DNA of 64,000 bases from assembly GCF_001661265.1 (NCBI RefSeq), contig NW_017567018.1, forward strand, positions 205,815-269,814, read 5' to 3'. This document shows, piece by piece, positions 12,684 to 22,565 of this stretch (position 1 is the first letter of the stretch; each line of letters opens with the position of its first letter). A program made the position numbers and the translations under genes. The notes beneath the pieces are model-generated. The model saw only the letters and a program-made list of their open reading frames with translations, searched no databases and had not been told where the DNA came from. This DNA comes from Saitoella complicata NRRL Y-17804 (Eukaryota; Ascomycota; Saitoellomycetes; Saitoellales; Saitoellaceae).

Positions 12684-13051
12684 TTATTTCGATTCCTCCT
12701 CGGTCACTACAATATCCTTCCTCGTCTTCTCTTTCGAAATGACTTTCGTCTCGTCGTAAACAATGACGTCGGATCCTCGTGTCGCTGCTGTCGCGGGCGA
12801 TGATGAACTTTCTGCACACAAAAATTGCCAACGGTCAGCCAGCCACTCCCTCCCAGAACAGCGACCAACGCCCGTCCCCCGCCTGGAGAGAAGCAGAGAG
12901 GACCGTGTAGCCTGCTGAGCAACCGCGACCTACCTTCTTCAGGGAGAATGTCTTCGTTACCACTCTCAGCGGATTCGGTTCTGCTGATGCGGGTTCTGCT
13001 TGGTGACGTTGGTGGAGATGCGCGCTGACTGGGAAAGCTGGGTGAGGTCAT
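12684..13051 (-). CDS. Small Ser-rich protein of unknown function, two exons
   Basis: This short gene is easily missed. Exon 1 is 13051-12934 and exon 2 is 12811-12684, with a 122-nt intron (GTAGGT donor, GGCTGACC branch, TGTGCAG acceptor). The spliced product is 81 aa. It starts MTSPSFPSQRASPPTSPSRT, has SRTESAESGNEDILPEEE in the middle and ends with SDVIVYDETKVISKEKTRKD and VVTEEESK. The N-terminal half is Ser/Pro with Arg; the C-terminal half is charged and ends in a stop in the restored frame. An in-frame ATG at 13132 would add 27 residues, so the start is uncertain. The stop is 141 bp upstream of the atf1 ATG on the same strand. No family is recognised. The case rests on splice signals and phase. 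Confidence 0.6.
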
Positions 13052-13437
13052 CTGGAGGGGCAAGGAGACGGGGAGCGAAAATTTAGATATCGACCGGGCC
13101 TGTGGCGATATCGAGATTCGACGGAGATACATGGAGGAGTTTCGTGAATAGTTAATAGAACAAGGGAAAAAAGATACTGCACTTCATTCACGTTCATCCG
13201 ATTGTGACATGGATGATTGGTGGGCTCCAAGTGGGGATCCCGGGCAGTCCCGAGCTTCCCGATATTCCAGCACGAAGATCGATGTTCAAGTACGTGATCC
13301 GAGGACTTCTTATACTTCTGTTGTATTTGTTCTCCAGAATATGGGTATCTTCTCTGTCTTTCTCTATGCTCTTATTCGCGGCTCTCTCCCTGCCCTTCGT
13401 CGAATATATCTTCCATGCCCACCCTCCATGTCCCTGC
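13052..13437. other. Intergenic: DTD1 3' flank and small-gene promoter
   Basis: 386 bp with nothing recognised beyond a GATATCGA direct repeat near 13087-13115. If the small gene starts at 13132, its first 81 bases lie here. Confidence 0.4.
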
Positions 13438-14001
13438 TCAGATCTCCTCCTTCGTATCCAACAAAATCGTAACCGGCCCATCATTAACCAACCCAACCTC
13501 CATCATCTCTCCAAACGCCCCATCCTGCACCTTCAACTCAAATCCCCTCCTCACTCCTCCTTCCCCATTCTCCTCCCTCTTGACTTCTCCCAACCCCTTC
13601 CTCAACTCCTCCAACACAGCCTCATACAACGGCCTCGCCTCCGGACCCTTCATACTCTTATGAAAATCCGGTTTCGCGCCTTTCTTTGTTGTCGCACCTA
13701 ACGTAAACTGCGAAACACACAGGATCTGACCTTGGATGTCCACGATGGAGCGTTGCCAGGGTTTGTCTTCCGGGCTGCTGTTCCAGAGTTTTAGGCGGAG
13801 GATTTTTGAGGCGAGTTTGTGGGCGTCGTCGAGGGTGTCGCCGGTCATTATGCCGATTAGGAGTAGAAGCCTTGGAAGTGGTGTCAGTTACAGAACGGCG
13901 AGGGGGGAAGGGGAGGGCGGGTACCCTTGATTGATCGACGAGATCTTTTGTCCCTCGACAGTAACGCTCGCACTCAAAACTCGTTGTAACACGCACTTCA
14001 T
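13438..14001 (-). CDS. dtd1: D-aminoacyl-tRNA deacylase (DTD)
   Basis: Two exons, 14001-13925 and 13870-13438, with a 54-nt intron (CTGAC branch). The product is 169 aa, near the usual 150-180. The N-terminus MKCVLQRVLSASVTVEGQ is typical. The junction gives INQGLLLLIGIMTGDT. The two family motifs are intact: SQFTLG and the cis-Gly-Pro motif NDGPVTI near the C-terminus. DTD hydrolyses D-amino acids from tRNA in the cytosol and so proofreads chirality. The stretch GLGEVKREENGEGGVRRG is a fungal-type variable insert. Start and splice sites are well supported. Confidence 0.94.
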
Positions 14002-14384
14002 CTTCGCTAGGTAATGACAGCGCTGATACTGGATATTCGTCAACTCGGCAATACCCGAGAGAAAGTAAACACTCCGCCCTGTAACGTCGTCTACAACCCA
14101 CCCTTCCCAACTCGGCATGACACCGTGAACGTATGTATATAAATGACATAAATTATATAAAACTCCCAAAAGCAAAGCAAAAACAAACGAAAAACCAGAT
14201 CGCATAACACAAACAAGCTCAAGCACAAACTGGGAGTCCCGACTCGAGGTCCCAAGCGTACACGATACTGTACGCTGATCAAAAGAAGTACGGTTCGCTT
14301 GACAGTACCACACAATAATATCCCATTCCCGATGCTCCCTCATGTATCCCACATCTCACCTCACGCCGGCTCCCAAGGATGGGC
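14002..14384. other. Intergenic: DTD1 promoter and SNF7 3' flank
   Basis: 383 bp, AT-richer than the neighbouring genes around 14130-14200. No gene, RNA or clear regulatory motif recognised. Confidence 0.4.
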
Positions 14385-15177
14385 CTACATGGCCATCTCG
14401 GCCTGCAAAGCTCGCAGCTCTGCCTCTTCGTCGTCGTCTTCCGCCGTAGCATGAACTGGTGGTGCAGCAACTCTCCTCGCTGTAAAGGCGATATTAGCAT
14501 GATCCCACGAAAATTCTTTGATTCGTCACCCTACCTTCCTGACTCTCTTTCACCGCACTCGCCGGAATATGCACCGGCACCCCCCCAACCCCAAGCATCT
14601 TCGAATCCAACTCCTCCTGCTCCATCATCTCCAACTCCTCCTCCAACTCCGTCTCATCAACATCATTCCCAATCCCTACCGGCCTCGAAATAGCCTCAGC
14701 AACTTCGTCGCCGAGCATGATCTGTTCGCGGATTTCGTCCATGGTTGCGTCGACTTTATCTATTGACATGCCTTTGTGAATCGTTTTCATGGCTTCTGCG
14801 CCGGCCTTCATAGCTTTCATTGTTTCGAAGTTGACGTTTGCGTTTTCGATGCTGTACACTTGGGTTTCGATTGTTTGTCTGCTGGAGGCTAGTTGGTCCA
14901 GGGCATTCTCCAGGGTCTTTCTCGTCCTTAGGGCTCGTAGGGCGGCTGAATCACACTATCAGAATCTCCCCCGTTACAAGGACAACCGTGGATAGATGAT
15001 ACCTTTCTTGTTGGTCGTAGCATTCTTCTTCGCGATAGCCGTCTGCTCATCAATCTGCTTCTGCAAATGACTCTCCTTCTTCTCCAACATCAACAACTGC
15101 TCCCTCAACTTCAAGATAGCCTCTTTCGGAGCATCCTTCTTCTTCTGGGAAGAGCCGCCGAAGAGGTAGCCCCACAT
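14385..15177 (-). CDS. snf7: SNF7/VPS32, ESCRT-III subunit
   Basis: Three exons: 15177-15003, 14945-14535 and 14479-14385. The introns are 57 nt and 55 nt; the second has a perfect GCTAAT branch. The product is 226 aa. The basic N-terminal helix (MWGYLFGGSSQKKKDAPK) is followed by long coiled-coil helices (ILKLREQLLMLEKKESHL; LENALDQLASSRQTIETQ). After the acidic linker, the last exon encodes EDDDEEAELRALQAEMAM, the MIM-type helix that recruits Vps4. Snf7 polymerises on endosomal membranes to drive intralumenal vesicle budding; in filamentous fungi it also feeds the alkaline-pH Pal pathway. The 95-nt last exon is needed for the MIM. Confidence 0.96.
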
Positions 15178-15714
15178 GTTGCTGCTGTTTACTATTCACT
15201 TAGGCCTTCGAAGTGACGGGCCGGGTGTCACTGGAGAGAGGAGACGTCGTTCGAGGATAACCTGGTAGCTGTCAATGGGTCCAGTGATGGCCTGACTGTA
15301 CCGAGGTATGGACTGGTTGCGGTGCTGTTTGGTGTAGCAGATTGTTGTTTACTGCTTATCGTATTACACCGTTTACGTAGTGCATTGGACTTGGGTGCAG
15401 TCAGGGGGGCCGCAGCGTTGTGCAGGTCATACGTGAGCATGTCGTTATTTCTTGGAAGTGAAGCAGTTGTAATTTGGATTCAGATGCTGCTTTTATGCTA
15501 GACGCTTCGTCTTTGCCTTGTCATGGTTGGCGTTCCCTTCCATGACGTTCACGCTTTCAAACGTTCACGTTGGCTCTCGCAGTTGACGCTTTGGAACCTC
15601 TCGGACGCAGATGGCTCTGGGGAGGTTTAAGTAGCTTTCAATCCAGCCTTAACTCATTTTCCCCATCCTCACTCAATGTCATGCCTCATGCCTTTCCCCA
15701 CAGTGCAGCACGCC
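15178..15714. other. Intergenic: SNF7 promoter and Qng1-like 3' flank
   Basis: 537 bp. I looked here for a missing C-terminal part of the upstream gene, on the same strand in all frames, and found none. No RNA gene or repeat recognised. Confidence 0.4.
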
Positions 15715-16631
15715 CTACCATCCCATGGACTGTGCAACATCCCTCACCCTCCAGCTTCCCTCCAAAACCCCCGCCCTCCATTCTACCCCGTTCAATTTGA
15801 CCACCTCCCCATGCATCGGCACAAACTCCACAACTCCGCTCTCAACCAACCACTCCCTGCCCAACACCGCCCACGTCTCACCCATCTCCCCTTCCTCGGG
15901 GCCAAAGAGTGATTTGAACCGCGTCCGTAGCTCGTGGAGGAGTCGTAACGCAGCGTCCGGCACGAGTACTTCATCTTCGGAGGATGCAAAAGGTGGGATT
16001 TGGGTAACGAGTGCGCTGAGTGTGGCATCAACCCCCCGTGGTGCCGCCTCGACAACGACATCACTAATTCTCTCCACCCCCGCACCCAGCGTAGCCTGAC
16101 ACACACCCACCACACCCTCGACCCAATCTGCGCCATCTGCGCGTTCGCTGACCTCCACGCCGATAAGAGTGTCATGTTTCATGAATTTCCGGACTTCGAC
16201 GCCGCTCAACTGGCTCAGTTGTTCGGCATTCGTTAGGACGCGGAGGGAGACGGGGCTGTCTGAGAGGTGGAGGGAGAGCAGTGTACGGAGAATTGTGTCG
16301 CGGTGGTTTGGGAAGTGGGAGAGGGGTGGGTGGAAGGCGACGAGGTAGTAGATTGCGAGGAAGTTAATATGGGAGGCGGTGTTTGGGAAGGTTAGAGGGA
16401 GCTGTAAGACCGATCATTAGACCCTTTCAAGGATAGAGCTTTGTGAAAAGGTGCTACCGGTAGTGAGCTGTGTTTCTTTTGGAGCTTTAGCCATCCTTCC
16501 TTTCCGAGCTCCTCAAGGAGGGAGCGGATCTTGGCATTGTCAGCGATCTTGACTGGACTATCAGACGCCGCGAGGAGAGTAGAGCAAGACTCATGAATTG
16601 CGGGCAGAAGAGGAGATGGAAGCGAAGACAT
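15715..16631 (-). CDS. Queuosine-salvage-like protein (DUF2419 / Qng1), short
   Basis: Two exons, 16631-16458 and 16401-15715, with a 56-nt intron at 16402-16457. The product is 286 aa. The order of segments matches what I recall of fungal DUF2419 proteins: an N-terminal LLPAIHESCSTLL, then HINFLAIYYLVAF, LLSLHLSD, LTNAEQLSQLSGVEV and VVEFVPMHG. Qng1/DUF2419 enzymes release queuine from queuosine nucleotides so that tRNA can be modified. Odd points: the conserved Gly-rich segment after the LLSL-type helix is replaced (FHPPLSHFPNH), and the protein stops before the C-terminal Trp/Asp segment seen in the family. The assignment is tentative and activity is doubtful. A start at 16751 would add 40 residues. 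Confidence 0.55.
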
Positions 16632-16788
16632 CTTGATGGTCAATTGGTCGTATGGTGAGGATGTCGTAGGCCGGAGCCGCTGGTCGCAGGACGCTGCGAT
16701 ATACGACAGAGCGCCGTTGTCAACACTCATCCCCTTCCGTGAGAAGAACACAATTCGTTTTCTATCTTGTTTTCAAGAACGTCCCAAT

Positions 16789-16924
16789 GTTTGCCCTGAA
16801 GTCTCTGCACCTTTCCCGTGCTTACGCGTCTCGGCCCAACGTCATGTACACCCTCGAGGACGCACGTCGTACGAAGAGCATACCGAAGACAATACACATC
16901 TACAAACACCACAATGGATCTTAG
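16789..16924 (+). promoter_or_regulatory. Possible upstream ORF overlapping the RPN11 start
   Basis: An ATG at 16789 opens a 44-codon frame (MFALKSLHLSRAYASRP...) that ends at 16922-16924. That is 8 bases past the RPN11 ATG at 16914 and in another frame. If the transcript starts upstream of 16789, this would compete with RPN11 translation. No transcript data are available here, so it may simply be promoter sequence. Confidence 0.25.
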
Positions 16925-18016
16925 AAGTCTTCTCGGAGCAATGGGTGGAGCTGGCGGTATGGGTGGGCCTCCAACGGTACGTATATCTCCTTATTTTCGC
17001 CTAATTGCACTGGTTGTGTGGGCGATGTTTGCCTCCACCGCAGCGTTGGATGGAGGTCAATTGGATTGTATGGAAGCTGATACTTGTGGATAGGACGGAC
17101 CGGCCATCGATAATGCCGAAACATGCTATATCTCCTCCCTCGCCCTCCTAAAAATGCTCAAGCACGCCCGCGCAGGAGTTCCCATGGAAGTCATGGGACT
17201 CATGCTCGGCGAGTTCGTGGATGATTATACGGTACACGTCGTCGACGTCTTCGCTATGCCACAAAGTGGTACTGGTGTCTCCGTTGAAGCTGTCGACCCT
17301 GTGTTTCAGACAAACATGATGGAGATGTTGAAGCAGACTGGAAGGTATGCAGGTTATCGTTTTCGCGTCAAAAGACATGCTGATAATGGATGCATAGACC
17401 AGAGATGGTAGTCGGCTGGTACCATTCCCACCCCGGTTTTGGCTGCTGGCTCTCCTCAACCGACATCAACACCCAACAATCCTTCGAACAACTAAACCCC
17501 CGCGCCATCGCCGTCGTCATCGACCCCATCCAATCCGTCCCCGGTAAAGTCGTAATCGACGCCTTCCGCCTCATCAACCCAACCATGCTCATGATGGGCC
17601 AAGAACCACGCCAAACCACGTCTAATATCGGACACCTCAACAAACCCTCAATCCAATCCCTCATCCACGGTGTCAACAGACATTACTACTCCATCGCGTG
17701 TGGATACCGCAAGACAGCCCTCGAAGAACGTATGCTCCAAAACCTTCACAAGGAAGTCTGGACATCCGGCTTGGTCCTCAAAGATTTCGAACACAGAGAC
17801 CACGATAACGAGGAGGCGGTCAAGGGCATGGTCAAGTTGGCGCAGGAGTACACGAAGAGGGTTAAGGATGAGCAGGAGTTGAGTAAGGAGGAGTTGCAGG
17901 TTCGTCATGTTGGAAAGCAGGATCCGAAGCGACATTTGCAGGAGTCTGTGGAGGAGGTCATGGCGAATAATATTTCGACGATGTTGGCGAGTAACATTGA
18001 TTCGACGGCGTTTTAG
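16914..18016 (+). CDS. rpn11: RPN11, 26S proteasome lid deubiquitinase
   Basis: Three exons: 16914-16976, 17094-17344 and 17398-18016. The introns are 117 nt and 53 nt. The product is 310 aa, against about 306-310 in the family. The MPN+ domain has [10 protein letters not shown], then the JAMM zinc motif [14 protein letters not shown] near residue 110. FRLINPTM and the C-terminal helices ([14 protein letters not shown]) are conserved. Rpn11 removes ubiquitin chains en bloc as substrates enter the proteasome. The start agrees with the conserved Gly-rich N-terminus ([17 protein letters not shown]), which spans intron 1. Confidence 0.97.
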
Positions 18017-18550
18017 AGTGGTGCTGGGGGTGTGCAAAGATAAGTGTGAGTGGATGAATATACCCGTTGATCGCATGTGCATTCGGGTTCCACAAACCTG
18101 AGGTCCTTCGTCGATGGTGATATAAATGTCGAATTTATCCAATTGTGCCCCATGAATTGATAATACGTGCCTTTCCAGCACTCAAAACCCACCAGATATT
18201 ACATGTCATGATCATTAAGCACGCTGCCTGAAGATGGTCGGGAAGAATTCGCCTGCTTTTCCAACCGTTCCGATTCGTGGTTCTATAATAAGCATTTCGA
18301 GATCTCTTGTACGGCCATGGCCATGTTTGACATATACAGTACCTGGCCAGAAAGTCGATCTATGTGAAAACCCAATTAGACATCGCATTATACTTCAAAG
18401 CAACACCTCAGAAGCTACATTACAATAATCCCTACCAGGTATTAGGTCGAGATCATCTTCCAGCTGCGAGACGATGCGTTTCCCACGGTGCATCGCAGTG
18501 CTGGTCTTAGGGTTGTCAATATCATACACAGAGTTTGAAAGAAGTTTCAG
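18017..18550. other. Intergenic between two convergent genes
   Basis: 534 bp of 3' flank for RPN11 and the Pro-rich gene. No gene or RNA recognised. Confidence 0.4.
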
Positions 18551-20008
18551 CTAGTCTGTGGAGCGTTGCTCATGTTGGAACCACCTTGACTCACCCTTTC
18601 CGTCTCGATCTAATCTCACGGAAGATTCAAGCTTGACAGAGGGGTTGTTCTCGACGATGCTGGGCGGGAGTTGAAAAATTGTTTGGATGGAGTCATAATC
18701 TGGCGAATCACAGTCTGTCGATTCTTCCTCATCACACAGCTCCTTCTCCGCTACCACGACTCCCTCCTTCTTCTTCAACTTAACAGGGAGAACATCATGT
18801 TTGTACACACCAACCTTGCCATAGCACTTATCCTCCCATATACCGCGATTATCTCCGACCACGTTCGTCCTTCTCAACTTCGTCATACGGGATTCCCTTT
18901 CGATTGCATTGACTTCATGCATAACACGCTCCATCTCCTTCCCGAATTTGACTTTGAGCACAGGATTCTCCATCTCTTCCTTGAACATGCCCAAAAGCTC
19001 CGTAAGCCGATAACAAACCATCACGAACTTCGACTCTTCCGCATCGAGCTCTCTTTCAACACCACCCATCATCGCCGAGAGCGGATACTGAACCTTCAGT
19101 GGTCGGTCCGCGGGCACGAACTCGACGGGCGGTGTCTTTGTTGGTTCACCCTCCGCAACGTTATGCACGACTGCGTTGAATCCAGGCTCGTGCGCCTCGC
19201 CGATCCATTGAATGATGTCAAAGCCAGGAGGAGGCGCGATTTCTCGTTCAGGTGCAGCACTTGCAAACGCTGTATCCTGAAAGCCCGGCGGAGGACCTGG
19301 CCTGGGTGGGGGAGCAACGGACCATGAAGGCGGACGTCCATACATTGACGCATGCATTCGTGCGGCCGACTCTGGCATCCATGTCGGGGTGGTATTGTGA
19401 ACACCATTCCTCTGATCAGCAGCAGGATCCAGAAGATTGCCGACTTGGTCTCGGTCTTGTGCAATAGACAGTGATCCCTGAGGGTTCTCCGCGTTGTTCA
19501 CGGGTACAGCAGCCCTGGGAGCACGCCCCCATTCCAACTTATCGGCGTTCATCCAGTAGGGGTTAGTACGCACATAGTCAGAAATACCCAGCCCAGACTC
19601 CTGCTGGGTTGTACTGCCAGGAGTTTGCGTACCACCGCAGTGGCTTCCTGTCTCCTCACTCCTCCACCCACTCGTTTCTGTACTGCCCGGACCATTTAGA
19701 TAGTCATCCCCGATCGCCGAACGCATCGTATACCTAGGGTCAAGTTGCATGTCACATCGTGGTTCATGACCAATCGGCAAACCTCCAGGCCACTGTTGCG
19801 GAGGCATATATCCGTCCCCTTGGTTGTGAGCCGGTTCATACCCGGAACAGTAAGTCGAGACAGAGGGTGAGCGTGAAGAAACGAAAGACGGATGCTGGTA
19901 TACCGAGATGTAATCCCACAAGGTCGCCGGAGGAGGTGCTTGAGGCAGGGCTGAGTCCGGACCTGGGGATACGGACGGTGATGGGTCGTGTGAAGGCAAG
20001 GACGACAT
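18551..20008 (-). CDS. Pro-rich protein of unknown function
   Basis: Single exon, 485 aa from the ATG at 20008. Residues 1-290 are Pro/Ser/Gly-rich and probably disordered, with PPPRPGPPPGF and PPPGFDIIQWIG. Residues about 320-400 look helical (ESKFVMVCYRLTELLGMFKE, FGKEMERVMHEVNAIERES) and are followed by a basic stretch (VLPVKLKKKEGVVV) and an acidic one (EEESTDCDSPDYDS). No signal peptide, membrane segment or known domain is seen. Polyproline-GF motifs could bind SH3, WW or GYF domains, but that is a guess. Upstream is a 557-bp region shared with GET3, transcribed divergently. Confidence 0.7.
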   Translation of the reverse strand: MSSLPSHDPSPSVSPGPDSALPQAPPPATLWDYISVYQHPSFVSSRSPSVSTYCSGYEPAHNQGDGYMPPQQWPGGLPIGHEPRCDMQLDPRYTMRSAIGDDYLNGPGSTETSGWRSEETGSHCGGTQTPGSTTQQESGLGISDYVRTNPYWMNADKLEWGRAPRAAVPVNNAENPQGSLSIAQDRDQVGNLLDPAADQRNGVHNTTPTWMPESAARMHASMYGRPPSWSVAPPPRPGPPPGFQDTAFASAAPEREIAPPPGFDIIQWIGEAHEPGFNAVVHNVAEGEPTKTPPVEFVPADRPLKVQYPLSAMMGGVERELDAEESKFVMVCYRLTELLGMFKEEMENPVLKVKFGKEMERVMHEVNAIERESRMTKLRRTNVVGDNRGIWEDKCYGKVGVYKHDVLPVKLKKKEGVVVAEKELCDEEESTDCDSPDYDSIQTIFQLPPSIVENNPSVKLESSVRLDRDGKGESRWFQHEQRSTD

Positions 20009-20565
20009 GTGCAAATGCGAGCGAGGATGTGCTGAAGGTGCCTGTACTTCCTAGGTCAGCGCAGGCAGGGCTGGGTCTGACAAAAATGGCACCTGTTGGC
20101 CCACTTGAAGCTGTGAAGCCATGCCTGTCGGACAGACCGCTTAGTATCGGGATGTATGCTGCTCAGTGAACACGGCGACGTGTTCCAAGCGTCTTATGAG
20201 CAAGCACAGAGCGAATTGAAGGAGGCAGAAGAGCAAGAAGGATGGACTAGATAGCAAATGACTGAAAGGAGGGTGATGGAGTTTCTGGTCAACTCAGTGA
20301 ACTCGTGCTGGATGGGCAATGATTCGGACCGAGCGACTGCCTACTGCGAGACGACTGCAGGACTCGAACCTTATTTCAACGGAGGTTTAAAGGGTAAACA
20401 AGAACTACGAAGATTCTGCTTGATCTTAACCCAATAACCTCAACACTTCTCCAGGTACCTCCCTGGAGTCACCTCTCTGCACCCCGGACGTACCGCATCA
20501 CGTACCGTACACGTCGCATCTCTCGAGCACAGCGTTCACCACCTCCTCGAATAACAATCACCACC
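20009..20565. other. Divergent promoter region of the Pro-rich gene and GET3
   Basis: 557 bp with no supported gene. A CT-rich segment precedes the GET3 ATG. A GGACTCGAACC stretch near 20350 resembles a tRNA T-arm, but no cloverleaf can be drawn. Confidence 0.4.
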
Positions 20566-21636
20566 ATGGACCTCGACGACACCCTCGAACCAACCCTCCA
20601 AAACATCCTCGACCAGAAATCCCTCAAATGGATCTTCTGCGGCGGCAAAGGCGGTGTCGGGAAAACCACAACCTCCTGCTCCCTCGCAATCCAACTCGCC
20701 AAAGTCCGCGAAAGCGTCCTCCTCATCTCTACCGACCCCGCACACAACCTCTCCGACGCATTCGGTCAAAAATTCGGAAAGGAGGCGAGGAAGGTCGAGG
20801 GATTCGAGAATTTGAGTGCGATGGAAATTGATCCGAGTAGTTCGATTCAGGAGATGATCGAGACGAGTGATGCGCAGAACCCCGGGAGCCCATTTTCGGG
20901 GTTGTTGGGTGATTTGGCGTTTTCGATTCCTGGTGTCGACGAAGCGATGGGTTTTGCAGAAGTCATGAAACAAGTCAAATCAATGGAATACTCCGTCATC
21001 GTCTTCGACACCGCTCCCACCGGACACACCCTCCGCTTCCTCTCCTTCCCTACCGTCCTGGAGAAAGCTCTCGCCAAGATCTCACAGCTTGGAGGTAGGT
21101 TCGGACCCATGATTGGACAGATGAGTGGGATGATGGGGTTGGAGGGGGGACAGGAAGATATGTTCTCGAAGGTGGAGCAGATGAGGGAAACGATTACGGA
21201 GGTGAATAATCAGTTTAAGGATCCGGAGTTGACGACGTTTGTGTGTGTTTGTATTTCGGAGTTCTTGTCGTTGTATGGTACGTACGAGCTTTTCCGCAAG
21301 GACGCCATGCCAGTCTTCCTGTGTCTTTGAAAAGTTAACTAACGACAGATAGAAACCGAACGCATGATCCAAGAACTAACCTCCTACCACATCGACACCC
21401 ACAACATCGTCATAAACCAACTCCTCCCCCCCACCGACACCTGTCCTCAATGCGGTTCCCGCATAAAGATCCAACAAAAGTACTTGGAGCAATATGAAGA
21501 GCTATATGGCGAGGATTTCCATTTGGTACGGATGCCGTTGAGGACGGAGGAGATTAGGGGGGTGGAGATGTTGAGAAAGTTTTCGGAGATGTTGGTGAAG
21601 GGGGGCCCTTTGACCCCGGGAGGTGCGAAGGCTTGA
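20566..21636 (+). CDS. get3: GET3, tail-anchored protein targeting ATPase
   Basis: Two exons, 20566-21277 and 21353-21636, with a 75-nt intron (TAACTAACG branch). The product is 331 aa. The deviant P-loop [12 protein letters not shown] lies near residue 26 and [12 protein letters not shown] follows. Switch II is [13 protein letters not shown]. The zinc-binding CPQC, which joins the homodimer, is in the second exon (DTCPQCGSR). Get3 receives tail-anchored proteins from the Get4/5-Sgt2 complex and delivers them to Get1/2 at the ER. It belongs to the ArsA superfamily but lacks the tandem duplication of bacterial ArsA. Confidence 0.97.
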
Positions 21637-21889
21637 AAAGCGTAAACGGTTAGGTGCGGGGTGCTGCGTTGGATGAGGAGGGAGGTGTTTTGGCGTTTTT
21701 GGTAGAGTTCGTCGAAGAATATACAATATGGAACGCATACATTCGATGAAATGTCTCGGATTAGATAGTAACATTGTAACAAAAAAGAAAACGCCTTATC
21801 AAAAGAGCGCCGGGGTTCAACCCCATTCATCGCTATCGCTGGTAATCAATACTCATACACACAGTTTCCACCTCAATGCTTCGCCTAAC

Positions 21890-22444
21890 TCAGTTCTTCG
21901 CAGCACCACCAGCACCTCCAAACCATCCACCAAACCACCCACTAGACTTCGCCTTCGCCGCCTCCCCCTTCAACTTCGCCTCCGCCTCCTTCGCCTCAAC
22001 CTCCGCCTGTCCCAACAACTTGGCCGCCTCCCTCTTCGCCCTCTCCACCTCCTCCTCAACCTTATGATCAACCCGATCTAACCACCCATTAACCTTCCCC
22101 TCCACCTCCCCCAACTTGGGTTGCAACCCCTTCTGTAACTCAGCGGCCTTTGAGCGGGCTTCGGCGACGGTACGGTCGTATGCGTCGTCGACTTTTGCGC
22201 CGACGTAGGCTGTGCCGTCGAGGGTTCCTTCGCGGGCGTTACGGGCGTCTGCGCGGGCGGAGAGGGCGGCGGCTTTTGCGTCGCCGTTGTTTTGGTAGAG
22301 GTAGTAACCGATGGCAGCGGGAACGGCGAGGCCGAGGTAGAGGCCGAGGCGAGACCTGGACTTGGCAGCTTGACTAGACAACGCTCTTGTTAGTGAGTGA
22401 TCAATTGAGGACAGGGAGGGAGGGGGAGCATACGTTTGAGCCAT
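21890..22444 (-). CDS. Small single-pass protein, calcofluor-white-hypersensitive-like
   Basis: Two exons, 22444-22434 (11 nt) and 22373-21890, with a 60-nt intron (GTATGC donor, CACTAAC branch, TCTAG acceptor). The product is 164 aa. Because 60 is a multiple of three and the intron has no stop, unspliced RNA would read through to 184 aa. After splicing the protein starts MAQTQAAKSRSRLGLYLGLA. One membrane helix follows (about residues 12-30, ending IGYYLYQNN). A long Ala/Lys/Glu helix region then runs to a Gly/Trp-rich end (SSGWFGGWFGGAGGAAKN). The layout matches fungal proteins I recall as annotated calcofluor white hypersensitive. The molecular function is unknown. CRE and STRE sites lie upstream. 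Confidence 0.82.
   Translation of the reverse strand: MAQTYAPPPSLSSIDHSLTRALSSQAAKSRSRLGLYLGLAVPAAIGYYLYQNNGDAKAAALSARADARNAREGTLDGTAYVGAKVDDAYDRTVAEARSKAAELQKGLQPKLGEVEGKVNGWLDRVDHKVEEEVERAKREAAKLLGQAEVEAKEAEAKLKGEAAKAKSSGWFGGWFGGAGGAAKN
22374..22433 (-). other. Phase-neutral 60-nt intron after an 11-nt exon
   Basis: Intron with GTATGC donor, CTAAC branch and TAG acceptor, length divisible by three and without in-frame stops. Retention would insert 20 residues (YAPPPSLSS... to ...RALSS). Confidence 0.75.
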
Positions 22445-22519
22445 TGTGTGTACTTTGTCTTTTTTGTGTATGGGTTTTGTTGGAGGTCAAGTGAGAAGGA
22501 AAGAGTCCGAGTCTCTTAT

Positions 22520-22565
22520 AGGGGCTTCTTCGGCACGCGCCAAACGTCATGCTGGTATGACGTCA
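22520..22565. promoter_or_regulatory. STRE plus perfect CRE upstream of the calcofluor-type gene
   Basis: AGGGG (STRE) at 22520-22524 is 76 bp upstream of the ATG. The perfect palindrome TGACGTCA is at 22558-22565, 114 bp upstream. ACGTCAT, a further half site, lies at about 22544. This suits stress induction through an Atf1-type bZIP, but binding is inferred. Confidence 0.55.

Noticed and set aside
20330-20400. tRNA-like GGACTCGAACC stretch
   Set aside because: Only three T-stem pairs form and no acceptor or anticodon stem can be drawn.
21800-21830. CCGGGGTTCAACCCC resembling a tRNA T-arm
   Set aside because: It is a simple hairpin without the other arms.
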